Of a stretch of 64,000 nt of DNA, positions 11,310-18,846 are shown one piece after another (position 1 is the first letter of the stretch; the number at the start of each line of letters is the position of its first letter). Origin of the DNA: Anastatus disparis (taxonomy: Eukaryota > Arthropoda > Insecta > Hymenoptera > Eupelmidae); the NCBI GenBank assembly GCA_017163975.1, contig JAFFSR010000245.1, positions 77,001 to 141,000 on the forward strand, in the 5' to 3' direction. A program made the position numbers and the translations under genes. The notes under the pieces were generated by a model that saw only the letters and a program-made list of their open reading frames with translations, ran no database searches and had not been told where the DNA came from.

Positions 11310-11783
11310 TTACAAATGGTTTTGTGAAAGATAGAATAATTTCATGAGTTTGACATTGTGTAGTGCACAGACAGTCTTATGAATTGGATTATGGTTTGTA
11401 CACACAGTAACGCATTTGAAAGATGGGTTTAATGGGTATCCGTATTCATTGATGTTATAAACGGGAAATTTGAATCTTAGCAACCATTCTCGTTTGAATT
11501 CATTAATAACAAAAATTTTTGTAGCATCATGTAAATGGTCACGGAGTAAGTTTGCAATTTGAGAGTAATCTAGTCCATCAGTGTTCCAAGCTATTCCATG
11601 ATTATGTTTGAGTCGAATGTTTTCTTCTTGCAATTTGTCAGAGAGCCTTTCCCATGAAAAAGGTTTTTTGAATAGATGAACAATGGGATCACCACTGTCG
11701 TTGAGAGGAATGATTGCTATTTCCTTTAGAACATATTCACCACCCATTTGTTTAAAACCAATCATGTCTACCGCATATTCCAT
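11310..11783 (-). CDS. ExoL family protein, copy next to the major capsid gene
   Basis: An intact 157-residue frame. It has the family pattern: VDMIGF near residue 5, KEIAII near 21, NHGIAW near residue 62, IFVINEFKREWL near 90, and a C-terminal C..H...CAL block near 128-140. The spacing resembles a DEDD 3'-5' exonuclease fold (D... EIA... HGI), but the first acidic motif is D-M-I rather than DxE, so it is probably inactive or mis-assigned. The gene is the left-most in Maverick 1 and shares the family with the spliced copy at 23655-24525 and the wreck at 4775-6137. Function unknown. Confidence 0.65.
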   Translation of the reverse strand: MEYAVDMIGFKQMGGEYVLKEIAIIPLNDSGDPIVHLFKKPFSWERLSDKLQEENIRLKHNHGIAWNTDGLDYSQIANLLRDHLHDATKIFVINEFKREWLLRFKFPVYNINEYGYPLNPSFKCVTVCTNHNPIHKTVCALHNVKLMKLFYLSQNHL

Positions 11784-11822
11784 TTCGAAATATTAATTTT
11801 TTTACGTAAAAGTGAAGATAAT

Positions 11823-13050
11823 TCAGACAAGCTTCCGAACATCTCCACTAATAGGATTGTACTGAACGATGCGATCGTGTAAGATCATGCAATAAGCTGA
11901 AGTATTAGCTGGAAAGTCAGTTTGAGACTCAAATTCTAGGAGCGCTCTTTAGAGATTCGTTTTGTCGTGAACAGTCAATAACTATGAGTGGTTCAAAGTT
12001 GATAAACTGAGACTTTGTCAACAATGGTTGTGAATCTCTTCCGTAATAGCTTTTCTGAAAATTAGCATACATATCATATAGAATAGCAAATTGATTCTTA
12101 GATATGTCAAGATTGAGATTGTTGTACGGATAATATTGCGAATTCAAGAAAAGTCTCACATTACTAATATTACAGTGGTCAAAGCGACTGGCATTTTTAG
12201 GTCTTGAACCTTCTTTTCCCGATTGTAATCCAAGAATCACGAAACGTGGTTTCTCCAATTGGTTTGAAGTTTTTACCGTCCAGACGTGTTTATTTGTTGT
12301 TGGAAGAAGAGGATATTCAAATAACTCCAATGACCGAAAACTCATAGAAATAGGATTATCTTTGCCAATGAAATTTAACAGCTGGATTTTTTGTTTATCT
12401 GATGCAATAACATATGGCATTAACCACTCTATCTTTGATATTTTTATTTGATAAGGTTCAGATGTGGTTGCATTGTTGGCTACAGTACCTTCCTGTACTA
12501 TAGCATTCAGGTCATTTCTTGATCTTGTGAGAATGAGTTCATGCTTCATATTAACAACAATTTTCTTGTAATCTTCTGCGAAGCCTAAAATCATACTTAG
12601 AGGGATAGAAACGTCAAAATTTCCATGATCATCTACAATTGTTTTGTTTCCTTCTTCAACACCAAGCCAGCCTGCATTTTCTAATGTTAGAGTCTGATTT
12701 GGATTAAATGAAGTGCATCCCTTCATGAGACTACTCAGACCAACATTTTTACTTTTATCTATCTCTACAGCATTAAGTTCATATCGAATTTCATCAAACA
12801 GATGACAAATGCCATTGCTAACGAAATTAGTTTTAGTTAGTGCTTGTCCATCTGGTTTTTGTAATTTTCCACATACATGGATGTAACTACATGATGGTAA
12901 GAGGCATAAATCTTGATGCTGAATAGAAATACGGATTTCATCATTGTTATTGAAACTTAATGTGGAGTATGGTTGATGTGCGTGAACCTCATAATGAGCA
13001 ATAGACTCATCGAATGCGACACCTGATTGAATGCTTAGAATTTCGTCCAT
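11823..13050 (-). pseudogene. Maverick 1 major capsid protein (double jelly-roll), C-terminal frameshift
   Basis: Forms the hexon-like shell of Maverick virions. 373 codons from ATG 13050 with recognisable capsid landmarks: an N-terminal FDEIRYELN segment, PRFVILGLQSG near residue 275, YYPYNNLNLDI, and a C-terminal IDCSRQNESLK. The frame then stops at 11929, but the shifted frame continues with LEFE and HDRIVQYNPISGDV to a TGA at 11823, so a short indel near 11935 costs the last ~36 residues. A CAG splice-acceptor-like sequence with a pyrimidine tract lies 4 nt before the ATG. The minus-strand cluster with penton, protease and PLA2 protein supports the call. Confidence 0.82.
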
Positions 13051-13080
13051 TTTTCTGAAAGCAGCAGAGAATGATACAAT

Positions 13081-13227
13081 TTATCTTTTTCCACGTACTT
13101 TGAGACCTATGCTTTTGAGAAACTGAATGCTCTTCCGTGTTAACGGTTTGAGTACTTTTGGACAACTAATGGTGGGTTGACATGATGGCTGACTTATATG
13201 CACACTTGGATTGTAAACGATTCCCAT
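13081..13227 (-). CDS. 48-residue conserved small Maverick protein
   Basis: ATG 13227 overlaps the stop of the penton gene by one base (TAATG on the minus strand). It is basic, Cys- and Pro-containing, and ends with LTRKSIQFLKSIGLKVRGKR. A similar LT...FL.SLG.K.R ending occurs, to my recollection, in small ORFs next to capsid genes of other Mavericks. It may be translated by termination-reinitiation after the penton. Role unknown, possibly a virion component. Confidence 0.6.
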   Translation of the reverse strand: MGIVYNPSVHISQPSCQPTISCPKVLKPLTRKSIQFLKSIGLKVRGKR

Positions 13228-13847
13228 TATACAGATTTTATGTGAAGTCTAATAATAATTTTCTCTCCTCGGAAATTCACTAAATTTCCGTCTTGATCAA
13301 CGATTCGGATTTGAAGTTGATCTATACTCTTGACATTGAGTGGTAAATATATGACATGCGATGGAACTTCTATGATTTTATATCCTGGAGGAACTTTTGG
13401 GAAAAACTCATGTATCGTGTGAACTTTTTTGTCGTTGATGTAAGCACCTGTAGTAATATTACACTTTACTCTGAGTGCGTTAATTTTCAATATCTTCACA
13501 GGTAAATCAGAGCTGTGATAAGTGTCTTCATGAAGAACGCGACGAGTGAAACCGAGAAGACTGCCTATTGAATCCCGAGGTCTAAGATCTATCTGATGGC
13601 TGCAATAAATTTCACTTCTGAGAGTATTGTTGTTAGCTTTTAAGGAAAACTCGATCCCTTTAGATTTCAGATCTTTTTGCAAAAATTGATTAATAGCATC
13701 AATTTCATAACTGCCAGTAGGAATAGTAATAATTTTCTCTCCGTTTATATAAAGTTTATTATTCGAATCGTCAACATTGAGAATCGAGTTGAATGCTTCT
13801 AAGATAGAAGATTTGCCTGGAAGACTCAAAGTGAAACTATCTTCCAT
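13227..13847 (-). CDS. Maverick 1 penton (minor capsid) protein
   Basis: Single jelly-roll vertex protein. 206 residues: it opens with FTLSLPGKSSILEAF, then NNKLYINGEKI, IPTGSYEIDAI, and a C-terminal HTIHEFFPKVPPGYKI and FRGEKIIIRLH. The step from SSILEA straight into FNSILNVD looks like loss of ~25 residues that this family normally has after the first strand; that comparison is from memory. There is a CAG acceptor-like site 2 nt before the ATG, and a one-base overlap with the downstream 48-codon ORF. Confidence 0.8.
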   Translation of the reverse strand: MEDSFTLSLPGKSSILEAFNSILNVDDSNNKLYINGEKIITIPTGSYEIDAINQFLQKDLKSKGIEFSLKANNNTLRSEIYCSHQIDLRPRDSIGSLLGFTRRVLHEDTYHSSDLPVKILKINALRVKCNITTGAYINDKKVHTIHEFFPKVPPGYKIIEVPSHVIYLPLNVKSIDQLQIRIVDQDGNLVNFRGEKIIIRLHIKSV

Positions 13848-13892
13848 GACTGTTTAAAAAAGAATGATCCTGCTTGTCTGAAAACTCTTCTT

Positions 13893-14264
13893 TTATAGTC
13901 TTTCACACAAGAATTGAAGACAAAGATGACCACAAATAAATGAGTCAAAATTCTGATAACTTTTATAGTTGTATTTCACTTCTTTCACGTTAAAATATAA
14001 CATGAGATCTATAGGGGGTTTAGGATCACCAAAACTATCAAAATAAATCACTTCAGAACCTCGTTTTCGATAACATACCCAGTGAGTGCCTTTGTTTTGA
14101 AAATCATCTAAGTTAACTATAGCAGATTCGTTATGCCATGGGCCATCAGAAGGTAAATTATTTCTTATGAAAACACCTCGAAAATATGGGATTTGCATCA
14201 TACGAGCATACTTTATAAGATCATAGTCAGTTAGTGCACGATTTGGCAAAGTTAAATCGGAGTC
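13893..14264 (-). CDS. Maverick 1 adenain-like protease, ATG-less and in -1 frame of the PLA2 gene
   Basis: Cleaves capsid precursors. The triad is visible: His in GTHWVCY, Asp in IYFDSFGD, Cys in ICGHLC. The frame opens right after a TAA inside an A11 tract at the end of the PLA2-domain gene. No ATG precedes the conserved LPNRALTDYDL segment; the first ATG is 17 codons into the 118-codon part and would remove it. The open frame is exactly -1 relative to the PLA2 gene, whose last codons read A AAA AAG, a classic slippery heptamer. Translation is therefore most simply by -1 frameshifting from the PLA2 gene, or from TTG, or via an unseen spliced exon. Confidence 0.8.
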   Translation of the reverse strand, partial: DSDLTLPNRALTDYDLIKYARMMQIPYFRGVFIRNNLPSDGPWHNESAIVNLDDFQNKGTHWVCYRKRGSEVIYFDSFGDPKPPIDLMLYFNVKEVKYNYKSYQNFDSFICGHLCLQFLCERL

Positions 14265-14962
14265 TTTTTTTTTTTAACTTGACCATGACCGATATGAGGT
14301 TTCATAAATAATCCCATTCCAGTTTTATATTGTTTAAGATAGAGACCTTTTCCTAGAGCAATAGCTTCCATAGTTTTATTATGTCTCTTACTTTCTTCAT
14401 AATTTTTCTGTGCAGCTTTAGCCTCATTTACTGCTTTAGCTATTCCAGCAGCTCCTCCAGCCAGAGCACCAGTTGCACTTAGTGCTGCGAACAATGGTAT
14501 GAGAAAAGGCAGAGCGCCACCTATTTTTGATGGAACAGGTAGAATACGTGGAATGATAATTTTTTTCTTACCGCCAACGATCTTGAGAGCTTCACGTGCA
14601 CCTTTTAAAGCGGACTGTATAACTTTGCGAGAATGTTTACTTGGTTTTAATGATTTTTTACTTGCAGTTACTAATTTACTCAATTTTACACTCATTCCTG
14701 TCTTTCCTTTTAATTTCATAGCATTTGCAACAACAAAAGCAGTTGCTTTTTCGCTAAGACTTGCATCTTTGGCTCTAAGACGCTGCCAAGCTTTATCAGC
14801 GAGTTTCATGTCAGCTACTTTTCGATCAGCATTTTTATCAGAATAAGATATGTCATGTTCTTTGCATGCTTGATCAAGTGGATTGATACCTGCATCACCT
14901 CTTTTTAGACGCTTTTTCAGTTTTGTTCCGGGACCACAATATTGATATCCAGGAATATGCAT
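14252..14962 (-). CDS. Maverick 1 minor capsid protein with phospholipase A2-like domain
   Basis: 236 residues. Residues 8-13 (YCGPGT) match the calcium loop and 34-40 (KEHDISY) the catalytic His-Asp of viral (parvovirus VP1-like) phospholipase A2 domains, which open endosomal membranes. Residues 50-147 are Lys/Arg-rich with NLS-like clusters. 148-176 is a Gly/Ala-rich hydrophobic helix (PFLIPLFAALSATGALAGG), as expected of a membrane-active minor virion protein. It ends KKKKTPI; the AAA run encoding KKKK is the putative frameshift site into the protease. It is divergent from the ATPase at 15139 across ~175 bp. Confidence 0.85.
   Translation of the reverse strand: MHIPGYQYCGPGTKLKKRLKRGDAGINPLDQACKEHDISYSDKNADRKVADMKLADKAWQRLRAKDASLSEKATAFVVANAMKLKGKTGMSVKLSKLVTASKKSLKPSKHSRKVIQSALKGAREALKIVGGKKKIIIPRILPVPSKIGGALPFLIPLFAALSATGALAGGAAGIAKAVNEAKAAQKNYEESKRHNKTMEAIALGKGLYLKQYKTGMGLFMKPHIGHGQVKKKKTPI
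14264..14275 (-). promoter_or_regulatory. putative -1 frameshift site (A AAA AAG) joining PLA2 protein to protease
   Basis: The minus strand reads GTT, eleven A's, GACTCC. In the PLA2 frame the last lysine codons are AAA AAA AAA AAG, so A AAA AAG is in phase as X XXY YYZ. A -1 slip enters the protease frame immediately. Sequence-based only; homopolymer length error or indel is the alternative. Confidence 0.55.
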
Positions 14963-15138
14963 TTCAATAGGTAAGTTATTGATTACTTAATCAAGTAACC
15001 CTTTACCCTTAGGGTGCTTCTGTGATTTGTGTACGAGCATCTCTCTTCGAGTGCTGATTTACAACTGATGATCAAAATATAAAACAAGCGATTATATTTT
15101 GAAAAGGTCAATCTTAGATTTGACTTTGTCACGTAAAC
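14963..15138. promoter_or_regulatory. divergent intergenic region, PLA2 gene / ATPase
   Basis: The only gap between the leftward capsid block and the rightward ATPase-integrase block. On the plus strand it includes AG|GTAAGT at about 14970, a perfect splice-donor-like match that could belong to a 5' leader. Promoter role inferred. Confidence 0.4.
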
Positions 15139-15833
15139 ATGGATTTTACTGAGCAGAACGTCAAACTTCCCGTCGCCAACTTTGATTTTGAGAAAACGAA
15201 AAGAAAAAGCGACATAGGGAGTTACTTCCAGATAATATACGAGCAGTATTCTGTGGCCCATCGAACTGTGGAAAAACTAATAGTTTATTGGCTCTAATTA
15301 CACACCCTAATGGTCTTAGATTTGAAAATTTGTATGTATACTCTAAATCCTTAAATCAACCGAAATACCAATTTCTTCAAAAAGTTTTAGAGCCAATTGA
15401 AGGTATATCATATCTAACGTTCAGTGAACATGCATCTGTAGTGTCTCCAGATGAACCCCTACCTAATTCAATTATGATTTTTGATGATGTGGCTTGTGAG
15501 AAGCAGGATAACGTCAGAGCTTTTTTCTGTATGGGGAGACACAAAAGTGTAGATAGCTTTTATTTATGTCAGTCATATGCTCATATACCGAAACATCTCA
15601 TCAGGGACAATATTAATTTGATGGTAATTTATCGTCAAGATGATGTTAATCTTAAACATATCTATGAAGACCATGTGAATACTGACTTAACTTTAAATGA
15701 ATTTCGAAATCTTTGTACTGAATGCTGGAAGAATGACAAGTATGGATTTGTTGTTATTGACAAAGATAGAGCAATGAATGATGGTAGATATAGAAAAGGA
15801 TTTGACTGTTTTGCCATTAAAAAGGAAGTATAA
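15139..15833 (+). pseudogene. Maverick 1 genome-packaging ATPase (FtsK/A32 type), one frameshift
   Basis: Pumps DNA into the capsid. ATG 15139 opens MDFTEQNVKLPVANFDFE; a frameshift near 15195-15205 moves to the frame with Walker A (CGPSNCGKTN, about 15252-15281). The rest is open to 15833 and includes Walker B (IMIFDDVACE) and a downstream sensor-like FYLCQSYAHI. Apart from the indel the gene looks full length for a Maverick ATPase (~230 residues). First of four plus-strand genes. Confidence 0.83.
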
Positions 15834-15876
15834 ATCTTAATCTTTGCAGTTCGATTGTAGACAGCATCTTGTCAGC

Positions 15877-16872
15877 ATGCCTGACTTTAAGAAAGAAAAA
15901 AATGTTCTTAGCGAGCTCTTACAAGCACGTAAGGCTATTAAAAAAAAATACTCTTTATTAAAAAAGGAGAGAGATGATTTTGAAATGGTTATTGGTGATA
16001 CTTTAAAACCAGTTATTACACCACTTGAAAAGCTTGTCGATTCGACAACTGAAAGTGTGTCACGTTCTAATCACATTTTGGCTATAGACAGTAACAGAAA
16101 ATCGGCAAAAAAAAGATTGAGATTCGATGAATCAAGTTATATTTTAAACGATATTAATGACTCGGGTTCTGCGTTTGATAATGACGCTTCTAATGGCGAT
16201 GATTTTTCTCCGATAAATAGCACAACGATGAATTTATCATTCAATTCTGCAAATTTATCATTCAAATCTATATATTCACCATTTGTACCTGCGCATAAAG
16301 AAACTGAACCGACAGACTTTTTATCAATGCTAAATGGAAGCCGCAGCAAAATCGATAACATATACGGAGTGAGAAAAGTCAGTGGGGTATACATGATGGG
16401 TGATTCACAAATTCAATTTGATGATAAACTAATAAAAGTGAAAGATTTAAGTTCTCCTAAAAGCAGTGGTCTAATGGAATTACTTTTCAAAAAAGAACCA
16501 GATGATAATCATTTAAGTACAACAGATCGCAAGAACTATCGCATTATCCTGGAAGCAACAAATGCCCATAGAAAAAGACATAGCAAAAGTGAGAATATAC
16601 GCTCTTCGAAGAGTAGAAAATATTCAAAAATCATAGCACCAACGTTCCGCAGTGATCGCAGTAGAATGTCTACCAGCGGAGGGGGTCTCATACCTAAATA
16701 TAAAATAGCAAAAAAGAATACTTCCATAGATCTAGTCTACTGGGATGATCCAAATGAGCTTGTCGAAAGACTACGATTATTAATAGCCGAACGATCTGCT
16801 GGAAATAATAATCACAACAATGAAATCCAATCAATCATAGAGGAACTACGTGAAGCTGGGCATATATATTGA
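15877..16872 (+). CDS. conserved Maverick protein with C-terminal WDDPNELVERL motif
   Basis: 331 residues from ATG 15877 (an upstream extension has no ATG and begins at a TTTGCAG splice-acceptor-like site). The N-terminal half is a Lys-rich coiled coil (LSELLQARKAIKKKYSLLKK) followed by a Ser/Asn-rich linker. The C-terminal 50 residues hold SIDLVYWDDPNELVERLRLL and IQSIIEELREAG, which I recognise as a conserved ending in insect and cnidarian Mavericks. Biochemical role unknown; neighbours suggest a virion or assembly role. The reading frame is intact. Confidence 0.7.
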   Translation: MPDFKKEKNVLSELLQARKAIKKKYSLLKKERDDFEMVIGDTLKPVITPLEKLVDSTTESVSRSNHILAIDSNRKSAKKRLRFDESSYILNDINDSGSAFDNDASNGDDFSPINSTTMNLSFNSANLSFKSIYSPFVPAHKETEPTDFLSMLNGSRSKIDNIYGVRKVSGVYMMGDSQIQFDDKLIKVKDLSSPKSSGLMELLFKKEPDDNHLSTTDRKNYRIILEATNAHRKRHSKSENIRSSKSRKYSKIIAPTFRSDRSRMSTSGGGLIPKYKIAKKNTSIDLVYWDDPNELVERLRLLIAERSAGNNNHNNEIQSIIEELREAGHIY

Positions 16873-16903
16873 CGTACACAATTTTCAAATCAATAGTAGT
16901 AAC

Positions 16904-17293
16904 ATGAGTCTCGATGTGTTTGGAAGAAAACTTGAGGGCTCGCAAGGGAGTCGTGGTCCTCGAGGTATTGGATTCAATGTTACATCAGATGGTCATTTTG
17001 ATTTAGAAAATAAGCGGCTTTGCAATATTGGAGAGGCTAATGATCTAAATGATGCCATTAGTTTGAATTCACTAAAGAATATCCTACATAAAGAAGTTGA
17101 TTACTTATCTTCTAAAATTATAGAAGTTGCTAAAGCTATACAAGAATATGAGAACAAAGTTGAAATATATAAAGCAGAAATAGACGAAAAATTAACTTAT
17201 GTCTATGATATGACTCAACGAAATTTTGCAAATATTGAATATATAATTAAAGAAATGAATAGACAATCGGATATTGCTAAAGTTGAAGTTTAA
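16904..17293 (+). CDS. small fibre-like Maverick protein
   Basis: 129 residues from ATG 16904. A short collagen-like turn (GSQGSRGPRGIG) is followed by NVTSDGHFDLENKRLCNIGE and NDLNDAISLNSLK, a pattern (N.R..N... DA...) reminiscent of trimeric phage and adenoviral fibre shafts, and then a long amphipathic coiled coil (residues ~65-125, EYENKVEIYKAEIDEKL). The stop is one base before the integrase ATG. A fibre role is inference; the gene is intact. Confidence 0.55.
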   Translation: MSLDVFGRKLEGSQGSRGPRGIGFNVTSDGHFDLENKRLCNIGEANDLNDAISLNSLKNILHKEVDYLSSKIIEVAKAIQEYENKVEIYKAEIDEKLTYVYDMTQRNFANIEYIIKEMNRQSDIAKVEV

Positions 17294-17294
17294 G

Positions 17295-18212
17295 ATGGAA
17301 CGCCAAAGAGTAGTTGAAGAGCTACACAAGCCAGCACGTCGAAGGTACAAGCGAAGAAAATATGACATACGTGGATTAGATGAGACTTGGCAAGCTGACC
17401 TTGTAGAAATGATACCTTATTTAAAGGAAAACAAGGGTTTTCGCTACTTACTAACTGTCATAGATATATTTTCAAAGTATGCATGGGCTGTACCAGTCAA
17501 ATCGAAGAGTGGCAATGATGTTACTCTAGCTATGAAGTCAATATTAAAACAAGGACGGGTGCCATCGAATTCACAAACTGACCAAGGAAAAGAATTCTAC
17601 AATTCAAACTTTCAGAATCTTATGAAAAAGTACAAGATAAATCACTACTCTTCACATAGTAATCTTCATGCAAGCATATGTGAGCGCTTTAATAGAACTT
17701 TAAAAAATGCAATGTGGTTAGAATTCAGCAAACAAGGAAGTTATAAATGGTTGGATATTCTGCCTGAGTTAGTGAAAGCATACAATTCAAGAAAACATCG
17801 GACAATAGGAATCGAGCCTGAAAACGTTACGAAAATAAATGAAAAAGAAATCAAGAAAAATTACCCAACTGAAAAAAGACTCGTAAAAAAACCAAAATTC
17901 AAAGTAGGAGATAAAGTGCGAATAAGTAAGATAAAACAAGTTTTTGAAAAAGGTTATACACCAAATTAGTCTACAGAAATTTTCACAATAACAAGAGTTG
18001 TAAAAACCAATCCTGTAACTTACCACGTCAAAGATTATCATGATGAACCAGTCTCCGGCGGCTTTTATGAAACGGAAATTCAAAAGACTATGTATCCAGA
18101 AATTTATTTAGTAGAAAAAGTTTTAAAGAAAAGTGGTAAACGTGTATATGTTAAGTGGTTAGGTCTAAGTAACAAGCATAATAGTTGGATAGATAAAAAT
18201 GAGATTGTTTGA
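17295..18212 (+). pseudogene. Maverick 1 rve integrase with chromodomain, premature TAG
   Basis: Inserts the element and makes the 6-bp duplication. From ATG 17295 the rve core shows the catalytic triad: Asp35 (WQADLVEM), Asp96 (TDQGKEF) and Glu130 (ICERFNRTL). After GYTPN a TAG at 17967-17969 sits where the family has Trp. The same frame continues for ~80 codons (TEIFTITRVVKTNPVTYHV, then the chromodomain: YLVEKVLKKSGKRVYVKWLG and NSWIDKNEIV) to TGA at 18212. The chromodomain probably steers integration to chromatin. One base change (TGG to TAG) explains the break; readthrough cannot be excluded. Confidence 0.88.
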
Positions 18213-18450
18213 AAAAATAAAAATGTATTTTCAAATATAATAATGTAATAAATAAAAAAAAAATTTAATTGTATTTTTTTATATTATTTAGATATATTTA
18301 AATAGAATAATGTAATATAATTATAACTATAGGTGGTGATGATAAATAAAAAAACAAATGTATAATGTTAAAATATTTTTATTTATTTATGTATTATTAT
18401 GTACAAGTTACAATAAATAGTTTTAAAAATCATTTCGTAGATATATTTTT
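18213..18450. terminator. convergent AT-rich 3' region with polyA signals
   Basis: Several AATAAA-type signals lie on both strands between the integrase end and the end of the leftward 99-codon gene. No coding frame. Confidence 0.4.
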
Positions 18451-18750
18451 TTATACCCGCTCGAATTTGAAAGAAGTTCCTCCCAAATACATTGCAACCA
18501 AACGTAGTTTGTTTGCTTCATCGCAGAGTTTGTAAAAAAATTCTTCATCTTTTAGAATTGCTGATGAACTCTTCTCTGGTAGGAATACTTGAAAACTTTG
18601 TTCGAATTCTGCTACAATCTTGACACCATATCGTGTCTTCACCTCTTTAAGTGCTGTCATCATGTATTGGTGATCTTTTTCCAAGTCTGTAACTTTTTTC
18701 CTTGGCAAGAAGTCGCTTCCAGCAATCTTATCAAGTGATGATAAATCCAT
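18451..18750 (-). CDS. small conserved Maverick protein, possible ssDNA-binding
   Basis: 99 residues, intact. The core MMTALKEVKTRYGVKIVAEF, then FQVFLPEK and an ending YLGGTSFKFER, is a pattern I recall from small Maverick proteins (.L..V.TR.G..I...L....VFLP..., hydrophobic C-terminus), compatible with an OB-fold ssDNA-binding role beside the polymerase. Function is inference. An 87-nt canonical intron (18752-18838) ends one base before the ATG, so the leader exon lies just beyond the polymerase stop. Confidence 0.55.
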   Translation of the reverse strand: MDLSSLDKIAGSDFLPRKKVTDLEKDHQYMMTALKEVKTRYGVKIVAEFEQSFQVFLPEKSSSAILKDEEFFYKLCDEANKLRLVAMYLGGTSFKFERV

Positions 18751-18751
18751 T

Positions 18752-18838
18752 CTGAAATCAAAAAGAAAAAAGTAAAAATTAAAATTTCTGTTAAAGATGA
18801 TATTTTATTAGGAAAAAAATTATAAACTGTAAACTTAC
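18752..18838 (-). promoter_or_regulatory. putative 5'-leader intron of the small gene at 18750
   Basis: On the minus strand GTAAGT at 18838 and a pyrimidine-rich TTTTTTCTTTTTGATTTCAG ending at 18752, 87 nt. The acceptor is 1 nt before the ATG. The donor lies just downstream of the polymerase stop codon. Confidence 0.55.
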
Positions 18839-18846
18839 ATGATTAG

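Noticed and set aside
14499..14846. Plus-strand 115-codon frame
   Set aside because: Antisense shadow of the PLA2-domain capsid gene.
14983..15261. Minus-strand 92-codon frame
   Set aside because: Antisense of the ATPase start; the plus strand has Walker A in this interval.
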